DNA from: Actinomycetes bacterium
GTDB lineage: Bacteria; Actinomycetota; Acidimicrobiia; Acidimicrobiales; Bog-793
Length of the DNA stretch: 49,292 bases
NCBI GenBank assembly: GCA_021809425.1
Contig: JAKBAA010000015.1
Location: 1-49,292, forward strand
Reading direction: 5' to 3'
The position numbers and the translations under genes were made by a program. Under the pieces are notes generated by a model. It did not search any database and was not told where the DNA came from. It saw nothing but the letters and a program-made list of their open reading frames with translations. The first letter of the stretch is position 1; each line of letters opens with the position of its first letter. Of this stretch, positions 16,397 to 24,542 are shown in pieces.

Positions 16397-18099
16397 GCCC
16401 GGCCGTCTCCGGGGCGGGCGCGCCGGGAGTGGTGCCGCTGGCGCTGTTGCTGCTGACGCTGTTGTTGCTGCTGGCGCTGTTGCTGGTGGCTGGCGTCGGG
16501 CAGGGGCGGGCCCAGGTCGGGGGGGACGGCGCCGACGGCGCCGACGGCGGCGAGGGCAGCCAGCGAGCGCCCGGCGGCCAGGCCGGGGCTCGGGTCGGTG
16601 ACGGTGCCCGCGACGAGGTCGGTTCGCGGTGGGAGGTGGACGGCGCCGACGGCGGCCGGCGGGGACACGTCGACGAGCACCCAGGTGTCCTTCGAGCCGC
16701 CCCCCTGGCTCGAGTTGACGACGAGGGAGCCTCTGGGGAGGGCCACGCGGGTGAGGCCGCCCGGGACGACGGTGACGCGTCGGCCGTCGTTGACGGCGAA
16801 CGGGCGCAGGTCGACGTGGCGTGGCTCGAGCGCCGCGCCGGCCTTGGTGGGGACGGTCGACAGGGGGACGACCTCCTGGGCGATCCAGTCGCGGGGCGCC
16901 GCCTGGATGCGGTCGGCGAGGTCGGCGAGCTCCCGGTCGGAGGCGGTGGGGCCCATGACGAGGCCGTAGCCGCCGGCGCCGTCGACCGGCTTGCAGACGA
17001 GCCGGTCGAGGCGTGCGAGGACGTCGGCGCGCACGTCGGGGTCCTCGAGGCGGTAGGTGGCCACGTTGTCGAGGAGGGGCCGCTCGCCGAGGTAGTAGGC
17101 GATGAGGTCGGGGACGTAGGTGTAGACGAGCTTGTCGTCGGCGATGCCGTTGCCGACGGCGTTGGCGATGGTGACGTTGCCGGCCCGGGCGGCGTTGAGC
17201 AGGCCGGGGCAGCCGATGAGCGAGTCGGGACGGAAGTGGACCGGGTCGAGGAAGGCGTCGTCGACGCGGCGGTAGACGACGTCGACGCGTTCCTCGCCGG
17301 AGATGGTGCGCAGGTAGAGCATGTTGTCGCGACAGACGAGATCGCGCCCTTCGACCAGCTCGACCCCCATCTGGCGGGCGAGGAAGCTGTGCTCGAAGTA
17401 GGCGGCGTTGTGGACGCCGGGGGTGAGCACGACGATGGTGGCGTCGGACGGGCGCGGGCTGGCCGCCTGGAGGGCGGCGCGCAGGTGTGCCGGGTAGCCG
17501 TCGACCGGCCGGATGCGGTGGGTGGCGAAGAGCTCGGGGAAGATGCTGGCCATGGCACGGCGGTTCTCGATGACGTAGGAGATGCCGGAGGGGATGCGGA
17601 CGTTGTCCTCGAGCACGCGGAAGCGGCCGGCCGGGTCACGGACGAGGTCGATGCCGGCCACGTGGATGCGGACGCCGCCCACCGGGGAGATGCCGGCTGC
17701 CTGGCGGTGGAAGTGGCGGGAGGTGGTGACGAGGCGGCGTGGGACGACGCCGTCGGCGAGGACGTCGCCCGGGCCGTAGACGTCGGCCAGGAAGGCCTCG
17801 AGGGCGCGGACCCGCTGGGCGACGCCGGCCTCGATGACCGACCACTCGGCGGCGGTGACCAGGCGGGGGACGGGATCGAGCGGGAACGGCAGCTCCTCGC
17901 CGGCGAGCGAGAAGGTGACGCCGCGGTCCTGGAAGGAGCGGTGGCGCTCGGCGCAGCGGTCGTCGAGCGCCTGGGGGGACAGGGCCCGCAAGGCGGTGTG
18001 CAGGCCTGCCGCCACCGCCCGGGCGGTCCCGGGTGCGGCGAACATCTCGTCGTAGGCGTCGGTCAGCTCGTAGCCGGCGAACAGGTCGGTCACGCCCAT
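16390..18099 (-). CDS. circularly permuted type 2 ATP-grasp protein
   Basis: Predicted carboxylate-amine ligase that joins amino-acid-like substrates using ATP. FAGYELTDAYDEMF is the family's N-terminus. FRVLEDNVRIPSGISYVIENR, VVLTPGVHNAAYFEHSFLAR, LVEGRDLV, VDVVYRRVDDAFLDP, NAVGNGIADDKLVYTYVPD and VCKPVDGAGGYGLVMG follow in order. It is about 569 residues from the ATG at 18099; a TTG at 18111 is possible, and neither has a clear ribosome-binding site. The last roughly 30 residues are unusual: glutamine runs broken by arginine (HQQQRQQQQQRQQQQRQRHH), then basic residues, overlapping the alpha-E start. Confidence 0.93.
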   Translation of the reverse strand: MGVTDLFAGYELTDAYDEMFAAPGTARAVAAGLHTALRALSPQALDDRCAERHRSFQDRGVTFSLAGEELPFPLDPVPRLVTAAEWSVIEAGVAQRVRALEAFLADVYGPGDVLADGVVPRRLVTTSRHFHRQAAGISPVGGVRIHVAGIDLVRDPAGRFRVLEDNVRIPSGISYVIENRRAMASIFPELFATHRIRPVDGYPAHLRAALQAASPRPSDATIVVLTPGVHNAAYFEHSFLARQMGVELVEGRDLVCRDNMLYLRTISGEERVDVVYRRVDDAFLDPVHFRPDSLIGCPGLLNAARAGNVTIANAVGNGIADDKLVYTYVPDLIAYYLGERPLLDNVATYRLEDPDVRADVLARLDRLVCKPVDGAGGYGLVMGPTASDRELADLADRIQAAPRDWIAQEVVPLSTVPTKAGAALEPRHVDLRPFAVNDGRRVTVVPGGLTRVALPRGSLVVNSSQGGGSKDTWVLVDVSPPAAVGAVHLPPRTDLVAGTVTDPSPGLAAGRSLAALAAVGAVGAVPPDLGPPLPDASHQQQRQQQQQRQQQQRQRHHSRRARPGDGRAC

Positions 18100-18166
18100 C
18101 GTTGGTAGCAAGCCGTTGTTTCGTGCAGGTTTCGCGAGGATGTCGGCTCGGCACTAGCTTCGACCC

Positions 18167-18793
18167 GTGGCCGTCACGCCCGACCCACCGCCGCCCGACC
18201 CACCGCCGACCGACCCACCGCCGACCGACCCGCTGCAGGGCGCGCCGGTGGGCCGGGGCGCGCCGGCGGGCCCGCTGCGGGTGGTGCCGGCCGGGCGGGT
18301 GGAGGTGGCGAGGGTGGTGCGCCTCGTCGAGTCGGCCTACCGGGGCGAGGCGAGCCGGCGGGGGTGGACGACCGAGGCGGACCTCGTCGGGGGTCGGCGG
18401 ACCGACGAGGTGGCGGTGGGGGGGCTGGTCGACGAGCCGGCGACGACGGTGCTGGTGGCGTTCGACGGGCCGGCCCTGGTCGGGTGCTGCGCCCTGACCG
18501 ACCGGCCGGGCCGGCCGGCGCGCCTGTCGATGCTGGCGGTCGAGCCGGACCGCCAGGGGGGCGGCGTGGGGCGGGCGCTGCTCGAGGCGGCGGTCCGCCG
18601 GGCGGGCGAGGTGCTCGGGGCGAGGGCGGTGGACCTGGCGGTGCTGGCGCCGCGTCCGGAGCTGCGGGCCTGGTACGCCCGGCGCGGCTTCGTCGAGACG
18701 GGCCGGACCGAGCCGTTCCCGTACGGCGACGAGCGCTTCGGGTTGCCGGTGCGCGACGACCTCGTGTTCGTCGTCCTCGAGCGCCCCTGCTGA
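18167..18793 (+). CDS. GNAT-family N-acetyltransferase
   Basis: Acetyl-CoA-dependent N-acetyltransferase, substrate unknown. The first 30 residues are a proline repeat of DPPP/TDPPP units. The fold starts near LRVVPAGRVEVARVVRLVE. The acetyl-CoA loop is DRQGGGVGRALLEAAV, and LRAWYARRGFVETGR is the usual fourth motif. The GTG at 18167 has TAGCTT six bases upstream and no ribosome-binding site, so it is probably leaderless. It is divergent from the ATP-grasp cassette across only 67 bases. Confidence 0.88.
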   Translation: MAVTPDPPPPDPPPTDPPPTDPLQGAPVGRGAPAGPLRVVPAGRVEVARVVRLVESAYRGEASRRGWTTEADLVGGRRTDEVAVGGLVDEPATTVLVAFDGPALVGCCALTDRPGRPARLSMLAVEPDRQGGGVGRALLEAAVRRAGEVLGARAVDLAVLAPRPELRAWYARRGFVETGRTEPFPYGDERFGLPVRDDLVFVVLERPC

Positions 18794-18871
18794 CCGGCGC
18801 CGCTCCCTGCTGCCCCCCGCTCGGCGCCCCCCCCTCGGCGCCCCGTGCCCGTCTCCCGGTGCCGGCGCCGG

Positions 18872-19477
18872 TCAGGCGGTGACCTCGCCGGGGGCGCGGT
18901 GGACCGAGACGGCGTAGTCGGCGCCGTCGGCGAAGGGTTGGCCGTCCCAGGTGGCGAAGCGTTGCTCGAGGGCGAGCCCGGCGTCGGCGGCGGCGGCGTC
19001 GTAGTCGGCGAGGTCGTAGCCGCGGCCGAGCTGGAAGCCGGCGACGAGGCGGCCGCCCGGGGCCAGGTGGGCGGCGCAGCTGGCGACGAGGTGGTGCTGG
19101 GTGCCGGGCGGGGTGAAGAGGGGGACGTTGCCGGCCATGAGGACGAGCGGGAAGCGGCGGTCGAGGTCGAGGGTGGTGGCGTCGGCTTCGACCCAGGTGA
19201 GATCGGGGGCGAGGCGGCGGGCGACGGCGAGCATCGACGGGTCGCGGTCGACGCCCACCACGTCGAGGCCCCGCCGGGCGAGCTCGATGGCCACCCGGCC
19301 GGTGCCGCAGCCGACGTCGAGGACGGCGGCCGGCCGGCCGGCGAGGAGGCGGGCGACGAGGTCGGCCTCGCCGTGCATGGCGGCACCGGAGCAGGCGAGC
19401 TCGTCGAGGCGAGCCTGGTAGCGGCCGCCGTCGAGCGTCCGGTCGAGCGGCAGGCGGTCGCGGGCGTCGGGGGTCAT
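18872..19477 (-). CDS. class I SAM-dependent methyltransferase
   Basis: A 201-residue Rossmann methyltransferase: motif I AVLDVGCGTGRVAIELA (about 50-66), the acidic strand VVGVDRDPSML, WVEADATTL and APGGRLVAGFQLG. Substrate unknown. The ATG at 19477 is taken from homology; a long upstream extension in the same frame is the shadow of the neighbouring genes. CATCCT lies six bases before it. It converges on the GNAT gene over 78 bases of cytosine-rich DNA. Confidence 0.9.
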   Translation of the reverse strand: MTPDARDRLPLDRTLDGGRYQARLDELACSGAAMHGEADLVARLLAGRPAAVLDVGCGTGRVAIELARRGLDVVGVDRDPSMLAVARRLAPDLTWVEADATTLDLDRRFPLVLMAGNVPLFTPPGTQHHLVASCAAHLAPGGRLVAGFQLGRGYDLADYDAAAADAGLALEQRFATWDGQPFADGADYAVSVHRAPGEVTA

Positions 19478-19530
19478 GGCGAGAGGATGCCTGGCCGGGC
19501 TTGCGGCCGCCAGCCGGGGGCCGTCGAGGT

Positions 19531-19587
19531 GGACCGAGCGCCAGCCGAAGGACCGAGCGCCAGCCGAAGGACCTAGCGGTAGCCGAA
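19531..19587. repeat. three tandem copies of a 19-bp unit over a stop codon
   Basis: GGACCGAGCGCCAGCCGAA is perfect at 19531-19549 and 19550-19568. A third copy with three mismatches lies at 19569-19587. The stop codon of the minus-strand IPT/TIG gene (19573-19575) is in that third copy, so the first two copies are duplications of the gene's last codons. Confidence 0.93.
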
Positions 19588-20124
19588 GGAGACGGTGTTG
19601 GAGCGCCCCCCGCTCGTGCGCAGCTGCAGGAGGGCGGGCCGGGGACGACCGCCGAGGGGTGGGACGGTGACGAGGCAGCTGTGCTCGTTGGGGCAGCGGA
19701 CGGCGGCCTGGTGGCCGGCGACGGTCACCTCGATACGGCCGGTGGACGAGTAGAGGTGGTCGCCGCGCAGCCGGAGGACCTCGCCGGGGCCGACGCTCGA
19801 CGGGTCGAGGGCGACGAGGACGGGCGCCCCCGGACCGGTGGCGCCGGCGGCGGGCGAGGTGGGGGCGCTGGCGGCGGTGCTTGCGGTGGAGCCGGGACGG
19901 CCACCGGCGCCGGCGGTCGGCGAGCCGCCGAGCGCGGCGAGCGGGTTGGGTGGGGGCGGTGCCGGCCGGGCGTTGCGCAACGCCGAGACCCAGCCAGGGC
20001 GGACCTCGACGACGACGAGGCCGGCGACGGCGACGAGCAGGAGGAAGCTGAGCCCTGCGACGGCGAAGCGCAGCAGGGCTGCACCCGGTCGTCGTCCGGT
20101 CCGGTTGACGAGCACGGAGCCCAC
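19573..20124 (-). CDS. membrane-anchored IPT/TIG-domain protein
   Basis: A 183-residue protein with one membrane helix (about 19-39, LLRFAVAGLSFLLLVAVAGLVVV), a Pro/Ala/Gly-rich linker, and a C-terminal immunoglobulin-like IPT/TIG domain. That domain carries VLVALDPSSVGPGEVLRLRGDHLY and AAVRCPNEHSCLVTVPPLGG, whose two cysteines could form a disulfide outside the cell, and it ends in VSFGYR. The GTG at 20124 is chosen because AAAGGAA precedes it. The longer frame starting at 20361 is low-complexity antisense of the next gene. The role is unknown, possibly surface binding. Confidence 0.8.
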   Translation of the reverse strand: MGSVLVNRTGRRPGAALLRFAVAGLSFLLLVAVAGLVVVEVRPGWVSALRNARPAPPPPNPLAALGGSPTAGAGGRPGSTASTAASAPTSPAAGATGPGAPVLVALDPSSVGPGEVLRLRGDHLYSSTGRIEVTVAGHQAAVRCPNEHSCLVTVPPLGGRPRPALLQLRTSGGRSNTVSFGYR

Positions 20125-20200
20125 CCCCGTTCCTTTCCCGGGATCCACCGGGAAGCAACGTGATCGCACGGCGCTGCAACAACGCTCACGCAAGGCTACG

Positions 20201-21376
20201 TCATGGGCGACCGCCGGTGTTATCAAGGGCCCCGTCACCCGGCATGGTGCCGCCGCGGCCGGCCGGGACGCCGCCCGGGACGTCGGCCCCGGTGCCGGCC
20301 CCGATGCCCGCCCCGACGTCGGCCCCGGTGCCCGCCCCGATGGCGGTCCGGATGGCGGCAAGGAGGCCGTCGACGTCGGCGTCGGTGGTGTCGAAGGCGC
20401 ACATCAGCCGGACGGTGCCGCAGCGGTCCCAGTCGTAGAAGGCGTAGCGCTCCCGGACGGCGTCGGCGACGCCGGGGGGGAGGACGGCGAGGACGGTGTT
20501 GGCCTCGGTGGGCTGGGTGCAGGTGACGCCGGGCAGGCGGTCGAGGCCGGCGCGAAGGCGGGCCGCCATGGCGTTCGCCGCCTGGGCGCTGCGGCGCCAC
20601 AGGTCGTCCTCGAGGAGGGCGACGAGCTGGGCGGAGAGGAAGCGGGACTTGGAGGCGAGCTGCATGGAGGTCTTGCGCAGGTAGGACAGTCCGTGGACGG
20701 CGTCCGGGTTGCACACGACGATGGCCTCGCCGAGGACGAGCCCGTTCTTGGTGCCGCCGAAGGAGACGACGTCGACGCCGAGGTCGGTCGTGAGGGCGCC
20801 GAGCGAGGTGCCGAGGAAGGCGGCCGCGTTGGCGAGCCGGGCGCCGTCGAGATGGACGGCGAGGCCGAGGCGGTGGGCGTGGTGGCAGAGGGCGGCGAGG
20901 GCGTCCGGCCGGTAGGTGGTGCCGAGCTCGGTCGACTGGGTGACCGACACGGCAAGGGGCTGGGCGCGGTGGACGTTGCCGTAGCCCCAGGCCTCCTCGT
21001 CGAGCAGCTCCGGGGTGAGGCGGCCGTCGGGGGTGGGGACGGGGAGCAGCTTGAGCCCGCCGACCCGCTCGGGGGCGCCGTTCTCGTCGGTGTGGATGTG
21101 GGCGGTGGCGGCGCAGACGACGCCGGCCCAGCGGGGCACGAGGGACTGGAGGGCGACGACGTTGGCGCCGGTGCCGTTGAACACCGGGAACGCCTCGGCG
21201 CCCGGCCCGAAGTGGTGGCGGACGAGCGCCTGGAGCCGATCGCTGTACGGGTCGCCGCCGTAGGCGGTGAGGTGGCCACCGTTGGCGGCGGCGAGGGCGG
21301 CGAGCACCTCGGGGTGGGTGCCGGCGTAGTTGTCCGAGGCGAAGCCGCGGAGGTCGGGGTCGTGCAGTCGCTCCAC
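20201..21376 (-). CDS. threonine aldolase / beta-eliminating lyase family protein
   Basis: PLP enzyme of the low-specificity L-threonine aldolase family, cleaving threonine to glycine and acetaldehyde. FASDNYAGTHPEVL is the N-terminal signature, FNGTGANVVAL the cofactor phosphate site, HLDGARLANA the PLP-ring aspartate, and SFGGTKNGLVLGEA contains the Schiff-base lysine. The core ends near residue 350. The last roughly 40 residues are repetitive (GAGTGAD/GAGIGAG-type) and likely disordered. A GTG start at 21376 is used. The next gene upstream ends 24 bases away. Confidence 0.92.
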   Translation of the reverse strand: MERLHDPDLRGFASDNYAGTHPEVLAALAAANGGHLTAYGGDPYSDRLQALVRHHFGPGAEAFPVFNGTGANVVALQSLVPRWAGVVCAATAHIHTDENGAPERVGGLKLLPVPTPDGRLTPELLDEEAWGYGNVHRAQPLAVSVTQSTELGTTYRPDALAALCHHAHRLGLAVHLDGARLANAAAFLGTSLGALTTDLGVDVVSFGGTKNGLVLGEAIVVCNPDAVHGLSYLRKTSMQLASKSRFLSAQLVALLEDDLWRRSAQAANAMAARLRAGLDRLPGVTCTQPTEANTVLAVLPPGVADAVRERYAFYDWDRCGTVRLMCAFDTTDADVDGLLAAIRTAIGAGTGADVGAGIGAGTGADVPGGVPAGRGGTMPGDGALDNTGGRP

Positions 21377-21400
21377 GCCCCCAGGGTGCCACGCGGCGGG

Positions 21401-22249
21401 TCAGCCGCCCACCCGGGCGGCGAGCACGGCCTCGCCCGAGTGCGGGGCGAGGCCGTCGGTCCGCCCGGCGAAGTAGCGGCGGGCGAGGTCGCCCGGCTGG
21501 GGGTGGTCGGCGACGTCGAGGCCGCAGCGCCGGCAGAGGGCCTCGAGCTCGTGGCGGGTGGGGGCGTGGCGCTGCGGCTCGCCGAGGGCGTCGGCGAGGA
21601 GGCGTAGGTGGTCGGTGAGGCGCCGGCCGACGTCGTCGAGGTGGCCGGCGGCCGGGACGTAGGTGAGGACGAGCTCGGACCCGGGGGCAGAGGCGGCGAC
21701 GGTGCGGAGGGTGGTCTCGACGGCGGGCTCGCTCAGGTACATGGCGACGCCGAGCCACGAGAAGAAGGCCGGGGCGGCCCGGTCGAAGCCGGCGTCGGCG
21801 AGGCGCCGGTCGAGCGTGTCCAGCTCGAGGTCGACCGGCACGTAGGTGACCCGGTCGAGCTCCGGCAGGCCGAGGGCAGCGGCGCGCTGGCGCTTTTGCT
21901 GCTGGGAGGCCGGGTGGTCGACCTCGAAGACGCGGAGGGACCGGACGAGGTCGGGGCGTCGCCAGACGAACGTGTCGAGGCCGGCGCCGAGCAGGACGTA
22001 CTGGGCGAACGAGCCGGCGGCCAGGCGGTCCTCGGCGTAGCGGGAGCGGGCGACGACCCCGGCCCGGTAGGCCAGGCCGAGCTCGGGGGGCAGGCTCGTG
22101 TCCTGGCGGCGCTCGACGATGCGCCAGGACGGGCCGACGAGCGGCAGGGCGAACGGGTCGTCGAGCACCCACGGTGGGTCGTCCTGCAAGCGGTGGCGGC
22201 CGCGGGCGACGGCGGTCGACAGGGCGGTGCGGCTGGCCTCCTGGTCCAT
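21401..22249 (-). CDS. SAM-dependent methyltransferase, TIGR00027/leucine carboxymethyltransferase-like
   Basis: A 282-residue member of the actinobacterial family abundant in mycobacteria as 'putative S-adenosylmethionine-dependent methyltransferases'. RSRYAEDRL leads to the SAM motif YVLLGAGLDTFVWRRPD (about 90-106), FEVDHPASQQQKRQR, VPVDLE and FFSWLGVAMYLSEPAVE. Substrate unknown. The ATG at 22249 fits homology; the frame upstream of it is antisense to the regulator gene. It lies 50 bases downstream of the two-component regulator stop region and may be part of the long minus-strand transcript. Confidence 0.9.
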   Translation of the reverse strand: MDQEASRTALSTAVARGRHRLQDDPPWVLDDPFALPLVGPSWRIVERRQDTSLPPELGLAYRAGVVARSRYAEDRLAAGSFAQYVLLGAGLDTFVWRRPDLVRSLRVFEVDHPASQQQKRQRAAALGLPELDRVTYVPVDLELDTLDRRLADAGFDRAAPAFFSWLGVAMYLSEPAVETTLRTVAASAPGSELVLTYVPAAGHLDDVGRRLTDHLRLLADALGEPQRHAPTRHELEALCRRCGLDVADHPQPGDLARRYFAGRTDGLAPHSGEAVLAARVGG

Positions 22250-22299
22250 CCGAGGAGCCTTGCGCAGCGCCGGCCGCCCGGCAACGGGTGGGCGGGTCG

Positions 22300-22971
22300 T
22301 CAGGGGGCGACGAAGCGGTAGCCGGCGCCGCGCACGGTGCGGATGAGGGGCTCGTCGCCGGGGCGGTTGAGCTTGCGGCGGAGGTAGCCGATGTAGACGT
22401 CGACCACGTTGCTGCCCGGGTCGAAGGCGTAGCCGAACACCTCGTTGGCGATCCGTGCCCGGCTGAGCACGTGGGTGGGGTGGCGCATGAACAGCTCGAG
22501 CAGGGACCACTCACGCGGGCTCAGCTCGATGCGCCGCTCGCCCCGCCAGGCGAGCTTGGTGAGCAGGTCGAGGCGGAGGTCGCCGACGGCGAGCTCGGTC
22601 GGGACGCGCTGGCCGGCGACCCGCAGGGCCGAGCGGATCCGGGCGAGCAGCTCCTCGAAGACGAACGGCTTGGTCACGTAGTCGATGGCGCCGAGGTCGA
22701 GGCCGCGCACCTTGTCGGTGACGTCGGCGCGCGCCGTCAAGATGATGACGGGCAGCTCGCTGCTGCGCTGGCGGAGCTGGCGAAGGACGTCCTCCCCGGA
22801 GGTGCCGGGCAGGCCGAGATCGAGCAGGACGAGGTCGTAGCCGCCGGAGCGGAGGTGGGCGAGCGCCGTGTCGCCGTCCGGGGCGACCGCGGCGGCGTAG
22901 CCCTCGGCGGCGAGCCCCTTCACGAGGAACGAGGCGATACGGGGGTCGTCCTCGACGACGAGCAGGGCCAT
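22300..22971 (-). CDS. OmpR-family response regulator, last gene of the redox operon
   Basis: A 223-residue regulator. The receiver has LLVVEDDPRIASFL, phospho-acceptor Asp51 in LVLLDLGLPG, LTARAD and YVTKPFVFEELLARIRSAL. The winged helix has LSPREWSLLELFMRHP, the recognition segment NVVDVYIGYLRRKL, and IRTVRGAGYRFV. Its ATG shares one base with the stop codon of the kinase gene (TGATG), so the pair is translationally coupled. Its place at the end of the redox-gene run suggests that it senses or controls that system. Confidence 0.94.
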   Translation of the reverse strand: MALLVVEDDPRIASFLVKGLAAEGYAAAVAPDGDTALAHLRSGGYDLVLLDLGLPGTSGEDVLRQLRQRSSELPVIILTARADVTDKVRGLDLGAIDYVTKPFVFEELLARIRSALRVAGQRVPTELAVGDLRLDLLTKLAWRGERRIELSPREWSLLELFMRHPTHVLSRARIANEVFGYAFDPGSNVVDVYIGYLRRKLNRPGDEPLIRTVRGAGYRFVAP

Positions 22972-24542
22972 CAGGCGCCCCCGGCGGTGCGCGCCGCCTG
23001 GCGGTCACCGCCCCTGACCCCGCTTGCCCTGCCTGCGCCGCCCGACGGGCCGCCTGACGGGCTGCCGGCGGGCGGCTCGGCGCCGGCGAGGACGAGGCTC
23101 ACCCGCGCCCCGCCGAGCGTCGGCGACTGGTCGATCTCGATGGCCCCGCCGTGGGCCAGGGCGACCGCCTTGGCGATGGCGAGCCCGAGGCCGGACCCGC
23201 CGGCGTCGCGGGCGCCCGGGCGGGCGAAGCGGCGGAGGGCCGCCTCCCGCTGGCTGGCCGGGATGCCCGGGCCGGCGTCCTCGACGCTGAAGCGCACCCG
23301 GCCGCCCGGCTCGCGTCGGGCGCCGAGCACGACGAGCTGCCCGGTGGTGGTTGCCCGGACGGCATTGTCGACGAGGTTGAGCAGGGCACCGCGCAGCATG
23401 TTGGCGTCGGCTGCCATGGTCAGGTCGGGGACGGCGTCGAGGCGGACCCGGTCGGGGGCGAGGACGGCGGCGGCGTCGTGGACCTCGGCGAGGAACGGGA
23501 CGAGCGCCAGCGGCGCCAGCTCGAGCAGGTCGGGCTCCATGGCGCGCCCGAGCATCAGGAGGCGCTCGACGAGGCCGCCCATGTGGTCGAGCTCGTCGAT
23601 GACCACCTCGAGCGCGTCGCGGACCGACGCCGGGTCGTCGACCCCCGTGCGCCCGAGCACCTCCAGGTGGCCGCGGGCGATCGTGAGCGGCGTGCGGAGC
23701 TGGTGGGAGACGTCCGACAGCAGCCGGCGCTGGGCGGTCATCGCCGTGTCGAGCCGGTCGAGCATCACGTCGAAGGTCTGGGCCAGCTCGCCCACCTCGT
23801 CGGCGGCGTAGTCGCCCTCGTCGCGCAGCCGCCGGTCGAGGGCGCCCCCTCCGATCTGGCCGGCCGTCTCGGTGACCCGGCCGACCGTGCGGAGGAGCCG
23901 CCGGAGCAGGAAGAAGGCGCTCGTCACCCCGGCGACCAGCGCCACGGCCGCCTCGGCCAGGGCGAGGGCGAGCACGTCGCCGCGCTCGGCCACGTACGGG
24001 GAGAGGTCGGCTGCCGCCACGTAGGTGCCGACGGGACGGCCCCCGCTGCGCAGCGGGGCGCCCACCACCTCGACGGGGACGCCGCCGACGGTCGCGGCCA
24101 GGTGGACGGTGCGCGTCGGCGGGGTGGCGAACCAGGCCGCCACGGCCGGGTCGGCGACGAGCGGCCCGTACCGCCCGGTCACGACGCGCCCCTGGCCGGT
24201 GAGCGCCACCACGACGGCGTCGCCGGCACCGATCGGATGGGTGCGCAGGAACCGGTAGGCGAAGGTCCGTAGCGACTCGCCCGCCGGGCGGGCCTGGGCG
24301 GCCTGCCCGAACGCCCGCAGCTGGCCGGCGATGGCCGAGGCGGCGGCCGCCTCGTAGCTGAGCGAGAACGTCCGCACGAGCGCCACGACGACGGCGCCGA
24401 GGACGAGCGCCAGCACGGCGGCGTGGAGCCCGGCGAGCCGGCCGGCCGAGCCGATCCGCCGCAGCGCCCGCTCGCCACGGCCGGGGCCCCGCGCCGGGCC
24501 GGCCGGGTCGGCCGGGTCGGCCGGGTCGGCCGGGTCGGTCAG
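22971..24542 (-). CDS. membrane sensor histidine kinase of the redox operon
   Basis: About 523 residues. The first membrane helix ([18 protein letters not shown]) is followed by a periplasmic sensor of about 150 residues, a second helix (LALALAEAAVALVAGVTSAFFL), HAMP, the H-box LLSDVSHQLRTPLTIARG (His near 280), N-box LLNLVDNAVRATTTG and GSGLGLAIAKAVAL. The start is uncertain. The only in-frame conventional codon near the homology is a GTG at 24416, which falls inside the first membrane helix. A CTG at 24542 overlapping the upstream stop codon (CTGA) gives the whole helix and is used here. The N-terminus would then be a DPA repeat. Confidence 0.85.
   Translation of the reverse strand: MTDPADPADPADPAGPARGPGRGERALRRIGSAGRLAGLHAAVLALVLGAVVVALVRTFSLSYEAAAASAIAGQLRAFGQAAQARPAGESLRTFAYRFLRTHPIGAGDAVVVALTGQGRVVTGRYGPLVADPAVAAWFATPPTRTVHLAATVGGVPVEVVGAPLRSGGRPVGTYVAAADLSPYVAERGDVLALALAEAAVALVAGVTSAFFLLRRLLRTVGRVTETAGQIGGGALDRRLRDEGDYAADEVGELAQTFDVMLDRLDTAMTAQRRLLSDVSHQLRTPLTIARGHLEVLGRTGVDDPASVRDALEVVIDELDHMGGLVERLLMLGRAMEPDLLELAPLALVPFLAEVHDAAAVLAPDRVRLDAVPDLTMAADANMLRGALLNLVDNAVRATTTGQLVVLGARREPGGRVRFSVEDAGPGIPASQREAALRRFARPGARDAGGSGLGLAIAKAVALAHGGAIEIDQSPTLGGARVSLVLAGAEPPAGSPSGGPSGGAGRASGVRGGDRQAARTAGGA
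24501..24536. repeat. four perfect tandem copies of GGCCGGGTC
   Basis: A 9-bp unit repeated at 24501, 24510, 24519 and 24528, immediately after the stop codon of the Thr/Pro-rich gene (minus strand) and at the uncertain start of the kinase gene. It encodes a DPA repeat in the kinase frame. Confidence 0.9.

Noticed and set aside
16437..16492. Polyglutamine tract as foreign or contaminant DNA
   Set aside because: It lies inside a complete gene flanked on both sides by its normal cassette partners.
20125..20361. N-terminal extension of the IPT/TIG protein
   Set aside because: It overlaps the threonine aldolase 3' end antisense; the GTG at 20124 has a ribosome-binding site and directly precedes the membrane helix.
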